A stretch of DNA of 64,000 nucleotides. It comes from Neorhizobium galegae. GTDB lineage: Bacteria; Pseudomonadota; Alphaproteobacteria; Rhizobiales; Rhizobiaceae. The notes beneath the pieces were generated by a model. The model had not been told where the DNA came from and did no database searches. It was given only the letters and a program-made list of their open reading frames with translations. Below, in pieces: positions 11,063-19,956 of the stretch. A program made the position numbers and the translations under genes. The stretch spans positions 124,001-188,000 of the forward strand of contig NZ_JAGIPG010000005.1 of assembly GCF_017877055.1 (NCBI RefSeq), in the 5' to 3' direction. Within the stretch, counting starts at the first letter, position 1. Each line of letters begins with the position of its first letter.

Positions 11063-11638
11063 TCAGAGGTTATCCAGACGGCTCTGCAGGTTGCGGAGCT
11101 GTTCCTTCAACTCGTCGATATCCTTGGCATCAGTCTTCTTGGCGGTGGGTGCCAGAGGCTGCGCCGTAAACGGCGAGAACATCTGCATGGCCTGGCGGAA
11201 CATGTCCGTGTTGCGGCGTACATGCTCTTCCATCATCTGGATCGGCATCTGCAGGTTCTTGCTGAGCGGCGTATCGCCGAAGGCGCGCGTCATCTGTTCG
11301 CGCATCTGAACCTGCTGGTCGGTGAAGGCCTTCATCGAGTGTTCGAGGAAGGTCGGCACGACCATCTGCATCTGGTCGCCGTAGTAGGAAATCAGCTGCC
11401 GCAGGAAGGAAATCGGCAGCAGCGTGTTGCCGGTCTTGGATTCCTGCTCGAAGATGATCTGCGTCAGAACCGAATGGGTGATGTCCTCACCGCTCTTGGC
11501 GTCCTGGACCGTGAATTCCTCGCCCTTCTTCACCATCTTCGCCAGGTCTTCCAGCGTTACATAAGTGCTGGTTCCCGTGTTGTAGAGGCGCCTGTTGGCG
11601 TATTTCTTGATTATGATTTCGCCTTCGGTCTTTGCCAT
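11063..11638 (-). CDS. phaR: Polyhydroxyalkanoate synthesis repressor PhaR
   Basis: DNA-binding repressor that also senses PHA granules and controls phasin and carbon-storage genes. It has 191 residues. The N-terminal PHB_acc domain IIKKYANRRLYNTGTSTYVT is diagnostic and is followed by the PHB accumulation repeats (residues about 65-110) and a C-terminal coiled coil (DIDELKEQLRNLQSRLDNL). It is divergent from phaA, which fits regulation of the neighbouring biosynthetic genes. Confidence 0.94.
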   Translation of the reverse strand: MAKTEGEIIIKKYANRRLYNTGTSTYVTLEDLAKMVKKGEEFTVQDAKSGEDITHSVLTQIIFEQESKTGNTLLPISFLRQLISYYGDQMQMVVPTFLEHSMKAFTDQQVQMREQMTRAFGDTPLSKNLQMPIQMMEEHVRRNTDMFRQAMQMFSPFTAQPLAPTAKKTDAKDIDELKEQLRNLQSRLDNL

Positions 11639-11758
11639 GATTGCCTCCTGCTCCCGTCAATATGGTTTTGTGATTATCGATTGGCATTGCTTCTCCCGAC
11701 AGGAATGTAAGCCTAAATGACGAGGACTTACAAACGATTTGTGCGGCGCGGCGACTGC

Positions 11759-11774
11759 TTTGTTGCGCAGCAAA
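11759..11774. promoter_or_regulatory. Candidate PhaR operator
   Basis: The near-perfect palindrome TTTGTTGCGCAGCAAA lies in the 262-base phaR-phaA divergent spacer. PhaR proteins are known to bind TGC/GCA-rich inverted sites, and this is the only such palindrome I noticed there. The assignment is inferred. Confidence 0.45.
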
Positions 11775-11900
11775 CCCGTGAAATCTAACGGGCATTTTGA
11801 TGAGAGCCGGTGGCTGCCTTCCGGTGTCCGATCGGGGTTTGACTCTCGGCTAAAGCTTTGCCAGTCTCACGCATAAATATCTAATAAAAGGAAACGCCCC

Positions 11901-13082
<1,182 letters not shown>

Positions 13083-13217
13083 TATTTTAGAAGGATGTGG
13101 ATAATCCCGCAGGTTGCAAAACTTCGTGGCGGGACTATCTCTCCATCAAGCATGTCAAAATAGGTAAGTATCCGGTCACACAGAAGGACCGGACCAAATC
13201 GAAGAGGGGAAAATCGC

Positions 13218-13946
13218 ATGAGCAGGGTTGCATTGGTTTCGGGAGGAACGCGTGGGATCGGAGCAGCCATCTCCATCGCGTTGAAGGCGGTCGGTTATCG
13301 TGTTGCCGCAAATTTCGCGGGCAATGAGGAAAAGGCGAAGGCATTCCACGACGAAACCGGCATTCCGGTCTTCAAATGGGATGTCTCCAGCTATCAGGCC
13401 TGCGTCGACGGCATTGCAAAAGTGGAGGCCGAGCTCGGCCCGATCGAGGTGCTCGTCAACAATGCGGGCATCACCCGTGACGGCATGTTCCACAAGATGA
13501 CACCTGAACAGTGGAACGAGGTGATCGGCACCAACCTGACCGGTCTCTTCAACATGACGCATCCGGTCTGGACGGGCATGCGCGACCGCAGTTTCGGCCG
13601 GGTCATCAACATCTCCTCCATCAACGGCCAGAAGGGCCAGATGGGCCAGGTGAACTATTCGGCGGCCAAGGCCGGCGATCTCGGCTTCACCAAGGCGTTG
13701 GCCCAGGAAGGCGCTGCAAAGAACATCACCGTCAACGCCATCTGCCCCGGTTACATCGCCACCGAAATGGTGCGGGCTGTGCCGGAAAAGGTGCTGAACG
13801 AGCGGATCATTCCGCTGATCCCGGTCGGGCGCCTCGGCGAACCGGAAGAGATTGCCCGTTGCGTCGTATTCCTCGCCTCCGACGATGCCGGCTTCATCAC
13901 CGGTTCGACGCTGACGGCGAATGGCGGCCAGTTCTTCGCGAGCTGA
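13218..13946 (+). CDS. phaB: Acetoacetyl-CoA reductase
   Basis: NADPH-dependent short-chain dehydrogenase that reduces acetoacetyl-CoA to (R)-3-hydroxybutyryl-CoA, the monomer for PHB. It has 242 residues. The cofactor motif is SGGTRGIG, the structural motif is NNAG, and the catalytic Ser-Tyr-Lys triad lies in NISSINGQ and NYSAAKAG. The PhaB signature NGQKGQMGQVNYSAAKAG is present, and the protein ends with a typical TLTANGGQ. AGAGGGGA lies upstream. It acts directly after phaA. Confidence 0.96.
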   Translation: MSRVALVSGGTRGIGAAISIALKAVGYRVAANFAGNEEKAKAFHDETGIPVFKWDVSSYQACVDGIAKVEAELGPIEVLVNNAGITRDGMFHKMTPEQWNEVIGTNLTGLFNMTHPVWTGMRDRSFGRVINISSINGQKGQMGQVNYSAAKAGDLGFTKALAQEGAAKNITVNAICPGYIATEMVRAVPEKVLNERIIPLIPVGRLGEPEEIARCVVFLASDDAGFITGSTLTANGGQFFAS

Positions 13947-14036
13947 TCTTCGCCATTAACCTTCGAGCGGGTTTCTGCGCATGGTGGTTGCGCCGAAACG
14001 GCCGGTCTCTATGGTTAACAAACTGTTTTTACACGA

Positions 14037-14097
14037 CATATTGCGGTGAACAAACCGCGAAACGGGTGATGTCGCCGATTCGTCGGCGATTCGTTCC
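14037..14097 (+). repeat. Copy 1 of an undescribed intergenic repeat
   Basis: The shared pattern is CATAT, then GAACAAA, then exactly 22 bases, then paired GATTC sites 11 bases apart (14077 and 14088) ending in GATTCGTTCC. The same layout recurs at 14853 and 15113. This copy lies downstream of phaB. Confidence 0.7.
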
Positions 14098-14134
14098 GGC
14101 TTTGGCCAAAGGTTAATGCCGGCGGTCTCTGAGG

Positions 14135-14170
14135 CAAAACAAAACCGGCGCCGATTGCTCGGGCACCGGT
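14135..14170 (-). terminator. Terminator of the glycine-zipper/DUF3309 operon
   Basis: On the minus strand ACCGGTGCC pairs with GGCGCCGGT (one mismatch) and is followed by TTTTGTTTTG. Confidence 0.65.
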
Positions 14171-14197
14171 CCTGAGGGACTGGATTATTGCTCGCGA

Positions 14198-14455
14198 TTA
14201 GCGGCAACGCGCCTCGTAACGGCGGCCGTAACGGTCGCGATAGATGCAATAGCCGCGGCGTTCCGAGGACTGGCCGATCGCAGCGCCGACAAGGCCGCCT
14301 GCAACTGCGCCAACTGCCGCACCACCCCAACTATTCGTCACGGCACCACCGATCACCGCACCTGTGCCGGCGCCGATTGCGGTGCCGCGTTCAGTTGCAG
14401 TACAGGAGGCGAGCGTGCCGATCATGCAGCCCGCAATCAGAATCTTCTTCATCAT
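14198..14455 (-). CDS. Small glycine-zipper lipoprotein
   Basis: An 85-residue lipoprotein with signal peptide MMKKILIAGCMIGTLASC (lipobox LASC). A glycine-zipper run of alternating G/A residues follows (residues about 26-62), then a basic C-terminus with RDRYGRRYEARCR. Proteins of this shape are outer-membrane-associated and often stress-induced. It begins 41 bases after the DUF3309 gene on the same strand, and the gap shows no terminator or promoter, so the two are probably co-transcribed from the EcfG-type promoter at 14698-14722. Confidence 0.82.
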   Translation of the reverse strand: MMKKILIAGCMIGTLASCTATERGTAIGAGTGAVIGGAVTNSWGGAAVGAVAGGLVGAAIGQSSERRGYCIYRDRYGRRYEARCR

Positions 14456-14496
14456 GTCAGTTTCCCTTCCCTTTGGTACACACGGCTACGCCGCTT

Positions 14497-14652
14497 TTAA
14501 ATCCTGCCCATCAGCAGCAGGATAATGATGATAAGCACTACAAGGCCCAATCCGCCCGACGGACCATAGCCCCAGCCTCGGCTATAGCCCCAATTCGGCA
14601 ACGCGCCAATGAGTAGCAGAATGAGGATGACGAGCAACACGGTTCCGAGCAT
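14497..14652 (-). CDS. DUF3309-type small membrane peptide
   Basis: A 51-residue peptide, MLGTVLLVILILLLIGALPN and so on, ending MGRI. Two hydrophobic helices flank a glycine/tyrosine-rich turn (WGYSRGWGYGPSGG), the pattern of the DUF3309 family. No function is known to me. A sequence matching the general-stress sigma consensus lies 46 bases upstream, so induction in stress or stationary phase is likely. Confidence 0.8.
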   Translation of the reverse strand: MLGTVLLVILILLLIGALPNWGYSRGWGYGPSGGLGLVVLIIIILLLMGRI

Positions 14653-14697
14653 GGTTTTTCTACTCCGCTAGATAATCCGGTATGGATTTGGCGAGGA

Positions 14698-14722
14698 AAC
14701 GTAGCACCGCGATTTTTGTTCC
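14698..14722 (-). promoter_or_regulatory. EcfG (RpoE2)-type promoter of the DUF3309 operon
   Basis: On the minus strand the sequence is GGAAC, 16 bases, CGTT. It matches the alphaproteobacterial general-stress consensus exactly and sits 46 bases before the DUF3309 start codon. Confidence 0.75.
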
Positions 14723-14852
14723 ATCGGGTTGCACGCGTGTGCTCTCAGGTGTGGTTAAAGTGCGTTAGCCAATGTTAATGGCACCTGAACGATTCGCTTC
14801 GGAGGTCTTTACCGCGACGATTTTCTTGCGGGTCTCTCCTGATGGTGCCTAC

Positions 14853-14914
14853 CATATCTTGTGAGAACAAATGGCGAAGACATGGATGTCTGTGATTCGT
14901 CGGCGATTCGTTCC
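14853..14914 (+). repeat. Copy 2 of the intergenic repeat
   Basis: CATAT, GAACAAA at 14865-14871, 22 bases, then GATTC at 14894 and 14905, ending GATTCGTTCC. The sequence GATTCGTCGGCGATTCGTTC is identical to copy 1. Confidence 0.7.
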
Positions 14915-15112
14915 GCGTTTGGCCTGAATCTTAATTCTGTGCTCGAACGAGGGTGGAGCAGCCTGAATCGGTTGATGAAACATTAACCATATCAATGGAT
15001 TGACTCTTTCGATTCTTCGTGAAAGCGCAGCTTCGGGATGAATCCTTCGGTTGTGTGCACCCAATCTTGATGCAGATTCAGGATGTCGTGGGCGGAGCCG
15101 GGGCCGCATCAA

Positions 15113-15173
15113 CATATAGCGGTGAACAAAAGCTGAATCTTCTGGAGTCTGCGATTCGTCTCCGATTCGTTCG
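15113..15173 (+). repeat. Copy 3 of the intergenic repeat
   Basis: CATAT, GAACAAA at 15124-15130, 22 bases, then GATTC at 15153 and 15164, ending GATTCGTTCG. It differs from copies 1 and 2 by two bases between the GATTC pair. Confidence 0.68.
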
Positions 15174-15377
15174 CGTCTGTTCCTTGGGCGTTTGAAATTC
15201 GAATCGCCGAGCCTTGATTTGCTGCCTTCGGCGATCATTCTGCGGCCGCAAAACCATTCTTCAGGCTTGCGTTTGTCGGCCGAGATCGCCATGTGTTGCG
15301 TGGCTTTGAGTTTTGGGCGAAGGCGCGAGACTTGAGGCTTATGTGATGCGCGGAACCAGGCTTTGAATTTCCAGCCC

Positions 15378-18300
15378 ATGATGCTCAGCGGGCGCGGCGT
15401 CACCGCCGTCCTCGGACCCACCAATACCGGCAAGACCCATTACGCCATCGAGCGAATGGTGGCGCATGGCACCGGTGTGATCGGCCTGCCGCTCCGGCTG
15501 CTGGCGCGCGAGGTCTATACGCGCCTTGTCGAGAAGGTCGGGGCCTCCCAGGTCGCGCTCGTCACCGGCGAGGAAAAGATCACCCCGCCGAATGCCCGCT
15601 TTTCCGTCTGTACCGTCGAAGCCATGCCGCGCGAGACGAAAGCCTCGTTCGTCGCGATCGACGAGGTGCAGCTTGCGGGAGATCTCGAGCGCGGCCATAT
15701 CTTTACCGACCGCATCCTGCATCTGCGCGGGCGCGATGAAACGCTGCTTCTGGGGGCAGCGACCATGCGGCCTATCCTCGAAAGGCTCCTGCCGGGGATA
15801 ACCGTCGTCGAGCGGCCGAGGCTCTCGCAGCTCTTCTATTCCGGCCAGAAAAAGATCACCCGCCTGCCGCAGCGTTCCGCGATCGTGGCGTTTTCGGCCG
15901 ACGAGGTCTATGCGATCGCCGAGCTCATTCGCCGCCAGCGCGGCGGCGCTGCGGTCGTGCTCGGCGCGCTCAGCCCCCGGACCCGCAATGCTCAGGTCGG
16001 CCTCTACCAGTCCGGCGACGTCGAATATCTCGTCGCGACGGATGCGATCGGCATGGGGCTCAATCTCGACGTCGATCACGTGGCGTTCGCCCAGGACCGG
16101 AAATTCGACGGCTATCAGTTCCGCAGTCTCAATCCGGCCGAACTCGCGCAGATCGCCGGCCGCGCCGGGCGGCATGTGCGGGACGGGACGTTTGGGGTGA
16201 CCGGTCAGGTCGCACCTTTCGAGGACGAATTGGTCGAGCGAATCGAAAGCCATCATTTCGATCCGGTCAAAGTGCTGCAGTGGCGCTCGAAAAACCTCGA
16301 TTTTTCGTCACTCAAGGCTCTCCGGGACAGTCTGGATGCGGCGCCGACCCTTGCGGGCTTGACGCGCGCGCTTCCCGCGACCGACAGCCAAGCCTTTGAT
16401 TATCTTTCGCGTTATCCCGAAATCAAGGACATCGCGACGACGCCGCAGCGGGTCGAGAAACTCTGGGAAGCCTGTGCCTTGCCGGATTACCGGCGAATTG
16501 CGCCGGCGCAGCACGCCGACCTTATTTCGACTCTTTTTTCCGATCTTGTACGCTTCGGGACGGTGAATGAAGAATTCATGGCGGAACAGGTTCGCCGCGC
16601 CGACCGCACCGACGGTGAAATCGACACGCTGTCGGCCCGCATAGCGCAGATCCGGACCTGGACCTACGTCTCTAATCGCCCTGGCTGGCTTGCCGATCCG
16701 ACACACTGGCAAGAAAAGACACGGGAAATAGAGGATAGGTTATCGGACGCGCTACATGAAAGGTTGACGAAACGCTTTGTTGATCGCAGGACATCTGTGC
16801 TCATGAAGCGCCTGAGAGAGAATGCGATGCTGGAAGCTGAAATCAGTGTGAATGGCGATGTCTTCGTAGAGGGACATCACGTCGGGCAATTGGCCGGTTT
16901 CCGGTTTACGCCCGTTTCGGGAACCGAGGGGCCCGACGCCAAGGCGGTGCAGGGTGCCGCTCAGAAAGCGCTGGCGCTCGAATTCGAGGCGCGGGCTGCG
17001 AGGCTCTATGCCTCCGGCAACAGCGATCTGGCAGTCGGTTCCGACGGTTTCGTGCGCTGGCTCGGCGAACCCATCGCCCGTCTTGCGCCGACCGAGCATG
17101 TCATGCGTCCGCGCGTCATCCTGCTCTCCGACGAGCAGCTGACCGGCAATGCGCGCGAACACGTGCTCGCCCGCCTCGAACGCTTCGTCAATCATCACAT
17201 CGCGACGGTTCTGAAGCCGCTCGACGATCTGTCGCGCGCCGAAGACCTGCAGGGCCTTGCCAAGGGGCTGGCTTTCCAGCTCGTCGAGAGCCTTGGCGTG
17301 CTGTTCCGGCGCGACGTCGCGGACGAGGTGAAGACGCTCGATCAGGATGCGCGCGCTTCGATGCGCCGCTACGGCATCCGTTTCGGCGCTTATCACGTCT
17401 TCATGCCGATGCTTTTGAAGCCGGCTCCGGCCGAGCTCATAACGCTCCTCTGGGCGCTGAAGAACGACGGTCTCGACAAGCCCGGTTACGGCGATCTCAT
17501 CCCGGCGCTTGCGGCAGGGCGCACTTCCGTGGTCGCCGATCCGACGTTCGAGCGGATGTTCTACAAGCTTGCCGGTTTCCGTTTCCTCGGCAAGCGTGCG
17601 GTGCGTATCGACATCCTGGAGCGCCTTGCCGATCTCATCCGTCCGCTTCTGCAGTGGAAGCCCGGCGCGACGCCGCGTCCGGAAGGTGCCTATGACGGCC
17701 GCCGCTTCGTGGCCACGACCGCCATGCTCTCCATCCTGGGAGCTACGCCGGACGACATGGAAGAAATCCTGAAAGGTCTTGGATATCGTGCCGATGCCGT
17801 GAAGGCGGAAGAGGCGCAGGCGTTCCTGGCTGGCCAGGATGCCGGTTCGGCGAGCGCTGTAGCTGCCGCCGCACCGGCTGTGGCGCCGGCGGAAGACACG
17901 CCGGAGGCTTCCGAAACCGATGATGCCGATGCGAGCGACGCCCCGGCCGAGACTGCGGCAGAAGCCGCCCCGGCTGAGACTGCGGCGGAAGGTGCTCCAG
18001 CCGAGACTGCTCCGGAGACGGCTTCGGCCGAAGCTTCGGCAACCGGCTCCGCTTCTTCCGAAGAAGTTCCCGCGGAGCAGGCATCGGCTGGCGAACCGAC
18101 CGACGAGGCAAAGGCTGCCGAGGCTGGAGAGCCGAAACCGGTCCTGCTGTGGCGTCCGGGCGGCGGCCGTGAAAACAACCAGCGTGGCGGACGTCCGCAG
18201 CATGGCGACCGTCGCGGTCATGGCGGCCAGCGCAACAACGCCGGCGGCGAGGCGGGCCAGCCTGCCCAGGGTCGCCGTGACGACCGTCGCGACGGCGGCG

Positions 18301-18611
18301 AGCGGCGCGATGCGCGTCCGAACGGCGAACGTGGTGGCGAACGCAACGGCGGCGGTGATCGCCGGGACGGCGGCAAGCCGAACCGCGACAACAACCGCCG
18401 GCCGGACAACAACAATAACAACAATCGCGGGGGCGATCGTCCGAACCGCGGGGAGCGCCACGAAGGTGGTCCGCGTCCGGACCGCAACGACCGCGGCAAA
18501 GGGCCGCAGCCCGCTCGCTTCGAGGCCAAGCCGCCCCGCAAGGAAAAGCCGATCGATCCGGACTCGCCCTTTGCAAAACTTGCAGCTCTCAAGGAGCAGA
18601 TGAAGAAGTAG
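15378..18611 (+). CDS. SUV3-like RNA/DNA helicase with low-complexity RGG-type tail
   Basis: A protein of about 1,077 residues related to the SUPV3L1/SUV3 superfamily-2 helicases. The Walker A motif is GPTNTGKTH, motif II is DEVQ (in IDEVQLAGD), and motif VI reads QIAGRAGRH. The helicase core ends near residue 400 and is followed by a SUV3 C-terminal region. From about residue 830 the sequence turns into Ala/Glu/Pro repeats (AETAAEAAPAETAAEGAPAE), then Gly/Arg/Asn-rich RGG-like runs (NNNNNRGGDRPNRGERHEGG), a likely RNA-binding disordered tail. ATG 15378 or 15381 is the likely start; neither has a good ribosome site. The S4 gene follows after three bases. The function is presumably RNA processing or degradation. 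Confidence 0.85.
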   Translation: MMLSGRGVTAVLGPTNTGKTHYAIERMVAHGTGVIGLPLRLLAREVYTRLVEKVGASQVALVTGEEKITPPNARFSVCTVEAMPRETKASFVAIDEVQLAGDLERGHIFTDRILHLRGRDETLLLGAATMRPILERLLPGITVVERPRLSQLFYSGQKKITRLPQRSAIVAFSADEVYAIAELIRRQRGGAAVVLGALSPRTRNAQVGLYQSGDVEYLVATDAIGMGLNLDVDHVAFAQDRKFDGYQFRSLNPAELAQIAGRAGRHVRDGTFGVTGQVAPFEDELVERIESHHFDPVKVLQWRSKNLDFSSLKALRDSLDAAPTLAGLTRALPATDSQAFDYLSRYPEIKDIATTPQRVEKLWEACALPDYRRIAPAQHADLISTLFSDLVRFGTVNEEFMAEQVRRADRTDGEIDTLSARIAQIRTWTYVSNRPGWLADPTHWQEKTREIEDRLSDALHERLTKRFVDRRTSVLMKRLRENAMLEAEISVNGDVFVEGHHVGQLAGFRFTPVSGTEGPDAKAVQGAAQKALALEFEARAARLYASGNSDLAVGSDGFVRWLGEPIARLAPTEHVMRPRVILLSDEQLTGNAREHVLARLERFVNHHIATVLKPLDDLSRAEDLQGLAKGLAFQLVESLGVLFRRDVADEVKTLDQDARASMRRYGIRFGAYHVFMPMLLKPAPAELITLLWALKNDGLDKPGYGDLIPALAAGRTSVVADPTFERMFYKLAGFRFLGKRAVRIDILERLADLIRPLLQWKPGATPRPEGAYDGRRFVATTAMLSILGATPDDMEEILKGLGYRADAVKAEEAQAFLAGQDAGSASAVAAAAPAVAPAEDTPEASETDDADASDAPAETAAEAAPAETAAEGAPAETAPETASAEASATGSASSEEVPAEQASAGEPTDEAKAAEAGEPKPVLLWRPGGGRENNQRGGRPQHGDRRGHGGQRNNAGGEAGQPAQGRRDDRRDGGERRDARPNGERGGERNGGGDRRDGGKPNRDNNRRPDNNNNNNRGGDRPNRGERHEGGPRPDRNDRGKGPQPARFEAKPPRKEKPIDPDSPFAKLAALKEQMKK

Positions 18612-18614
18612 CCT

Positions 18615-19028
18615 ATGACGGAAAAACAGCCACAATCCGGTTCGCGCCAGCGCATCGACAAGTGGCTGTTTTTTGCCCGCATGGCGAAGTCGCGGTCGAT
18701 CGCCCAGGATCTGATCCGCTCCAACCACGTGCGCGTGAACGGCGATCTGGTTTCCCAGCCGAGCTTCCAGGTGAAGGCGGGCGATCGCATCGATCTCAAG
18801 CTGGAACGTCGTGATCTCGTGCTGATGGTGAAAGCCGGTGGGGAAAGGCGAGGGCCTTTCGAGGAGGCGCGGATGCTCTATGAGGACATCAGCCCTCCTC
18901 CTGAAGAAGCCAAGCGGCTGACGTTGTTCGAACAGGCGCAACGCGCGCAGGGAAGCGGCCGGCCGACCAAGAAGGAGCGCCGCGAGACGGATCGGCTGTT
19001 TCCAGGTATCGACGCGGACCTGGATTAG
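18615..19028 (+). CDS. S4-domain RNA-binding protein, HslR-like
   Basis: A 137-residue protein with an N-terminal S4 domain (RIDKWLFFARMAKSRSIAQD, then HVRVNGDLVSQPSFQVKAGD) and a basic C-terminus (RPTKKERRETDRLFPG). HslR (Hsp15) binds stalled 50S subunits carrying nascent chains. It begins three bases after the helicase stop, so the pair is translationally linked and supports an RNA-related role for both. Downstream, an 8-base inverted repeat (TGCTTAGC/GCTAAGCA, 19045-19080) has no T tract. Confidence 0.9.
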   Translation: MTEKQPQSGSRQRIDKWLFFARMAKSRSIAQDLIRSNHVRVNGDLVSQPSFQVKAGDRIDLKLERRDLVLMVKAGGERRGPFEEARMLYEDISPPPEEAKRLTLFEQAQRAQGSGRPTKKERRETDRLFPGIDADLD

Positions 19029-19231
19029 AAAAAACGACCCGATGTGCTTAGCTTTTCAGCACGGATATCCTTGCTAAGCAAAGCCAAAGGCTTTACCTGA
19101 CTGTCGAAAAGCCGGATCGCCTACCTCCTGTCATTTTTGCAGTTGGGTTTTCGCCTCTCCCGGCTTTCCGGTGTGCCGGCGCTTCCCATCCGTCGACGTG
19201 CCGCTGATCCGCGAAAGTCCTGGAGTGCCGC

Positions 19232-19570
19232 ATGACGTATGTCGTGACCGACAATTGTATCCGCTGCAAGTATACCGACTGCGTCGAGGTCTGCCCGGTC
19301 GACTGTTTTTATGAAGGCGAAAACTTCCTGGTCATCCATCCCGACGAATGCATCGACTGCGGCGTCTGCGAACCGGAATGTCCTGCCGAGGCGATCAAGC
19401 CGGACACGGAACCGGGTCTCGACAAATGGCTCAAGATAAACACCGAATTCGCTCAGATCTGGCCCAACATCACGGTCAAGCGCGATGCGCTGCCCGAGGC
19501 CAAGGAGATGGACGGCGTCGCCAACAAGTACGAGCAGTATTTCTCCGCCGAACCGGGCAAGGGCGATTGA
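19232..19570 (+). CDS. fdxA: Ferredoxin FdxA (7Fe-8S type)
   Basis: A small soluble electron carrier of 112 residues, [20 protein letters not shown] and so on. The first cluster motif, [17 protein letters not shown], has the longer spacing of the 3Fe-4S site, and [12 protein letters not shown] binds a 4Fe-4S cluster. The long C-terminal helix region ([15 protein letters not shown]) is typical of the alphaproteobacterial FdxA group. It sits in the widely conserved order helicase, S4, fdxA, carD. Confidence 0.96.
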   Translation: MTYVVTDNCIRCKYTDCVEVCPVDCFYEGENFLVIHPDECIDCGVCEPECPAEAIKPDTEPGLDKWLKINTEFAQIWPNITVKRDALPEAKEMDGVANKYEQYFSAEPGKGD

Positions 19571-19763
19571 GATTTGCCGCGCCGGCATAGGTCGCAAGCA
19601 GTTTCGAATCGCTTTGCCTTTTTGTTGGGCAGAGTGCGGGTGTGGCGCTCTGTGCACGTGCAAAAGCAAATTATTGATTTCCGCACTTTTTTGTGGTAGA
19701 CAACAAGAACTGTTCCACAAGGCGGCACGTGTGTGCCCAAAAAACATCACGAAAGCAACAGAC

Positions 19764-19836
19764 CACCCAAAGCGCGGTTTCCGTGACATTGCAACGCTCG
19801 AATGTTGTCGGTCGCAGTTCGCGGTGGGTGTTTTTT
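19764..19836 (+). terminator. Terminator-like hairpin in the carD leader
   Basis: The 386-base gap 19571-19956 has no credible separate gene. It contains CACCC...CGCG pairing with CGCG...GGGTG, an inner CAAC/GTTG stem, and then six T residues. Two shorter stems follow (GACGG/CCGTC and CCGGG/CCCGG) before carD. A promoter candidate, TTGATT-17-TAGACA, lies near 19675-19705. The hairpin could be an attenuator or the end of the fdxA transcript. Confidence 0.4.
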
Positions 19837-19956
19837 CGCTCGCGTTGGTCGGACCAGTATGGAGTGACCCGACGGTTTCCCCCGTCTCATCCGGGCCTGA
19901 CAGACCCGGTTCCCCCGACCCGACAACGGGTGAGTAACAGGGAGTTTGTGAAACGA

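Larger units (their letters stand above)
14791..15205. other. GANTC (CcrM-site) cluster in a 725-base non-coding region
   Basis: The gap from 14653 to 15377 has no credible gene. Within 14791-15205 I count fourteen GANTC sites. They start at 14791, 14894, 14905, 14926, 14965, 15002, 15011, 15040, 15075, 15135, 15145, 15153, 15164 and 15201. Fewer than two are expected by chance in 415 bases. Repeat copies 2 and 3 lie inside, as does a TTAACCAT CtrA-type half site near 14985. Bases 15206-15377 contain none and presumably hold the helicase promoter. Confidence 0.8.

Noticed and set aside
14755-14778. Possible full CtrA box TTAA...TTAG...TTAA
   Set aside because: The spacers are six bases, not seven, so it does not meet the consensus.
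14849-15433. Minus-strand frame of 194 residues across the GANTC cluster
   Set aside because: No domain or ribosome site, biased composition, and it overlaps the helicase start; the repeats argue for non-coding DNA.
19045-19080. Inverted repeat TGCTTAGC/GCTAAGCA as terminator
   Set aside because: It has a 20-base loop and no following T tract, so termination cannot be supported.
19693-19956. Longer N-terminus for CarD
   Set aside because: The in-frame extension is Arg/Ser-rich and unlike the family, and it passes through terminator-like structure; the CarD domain begins after 19957.
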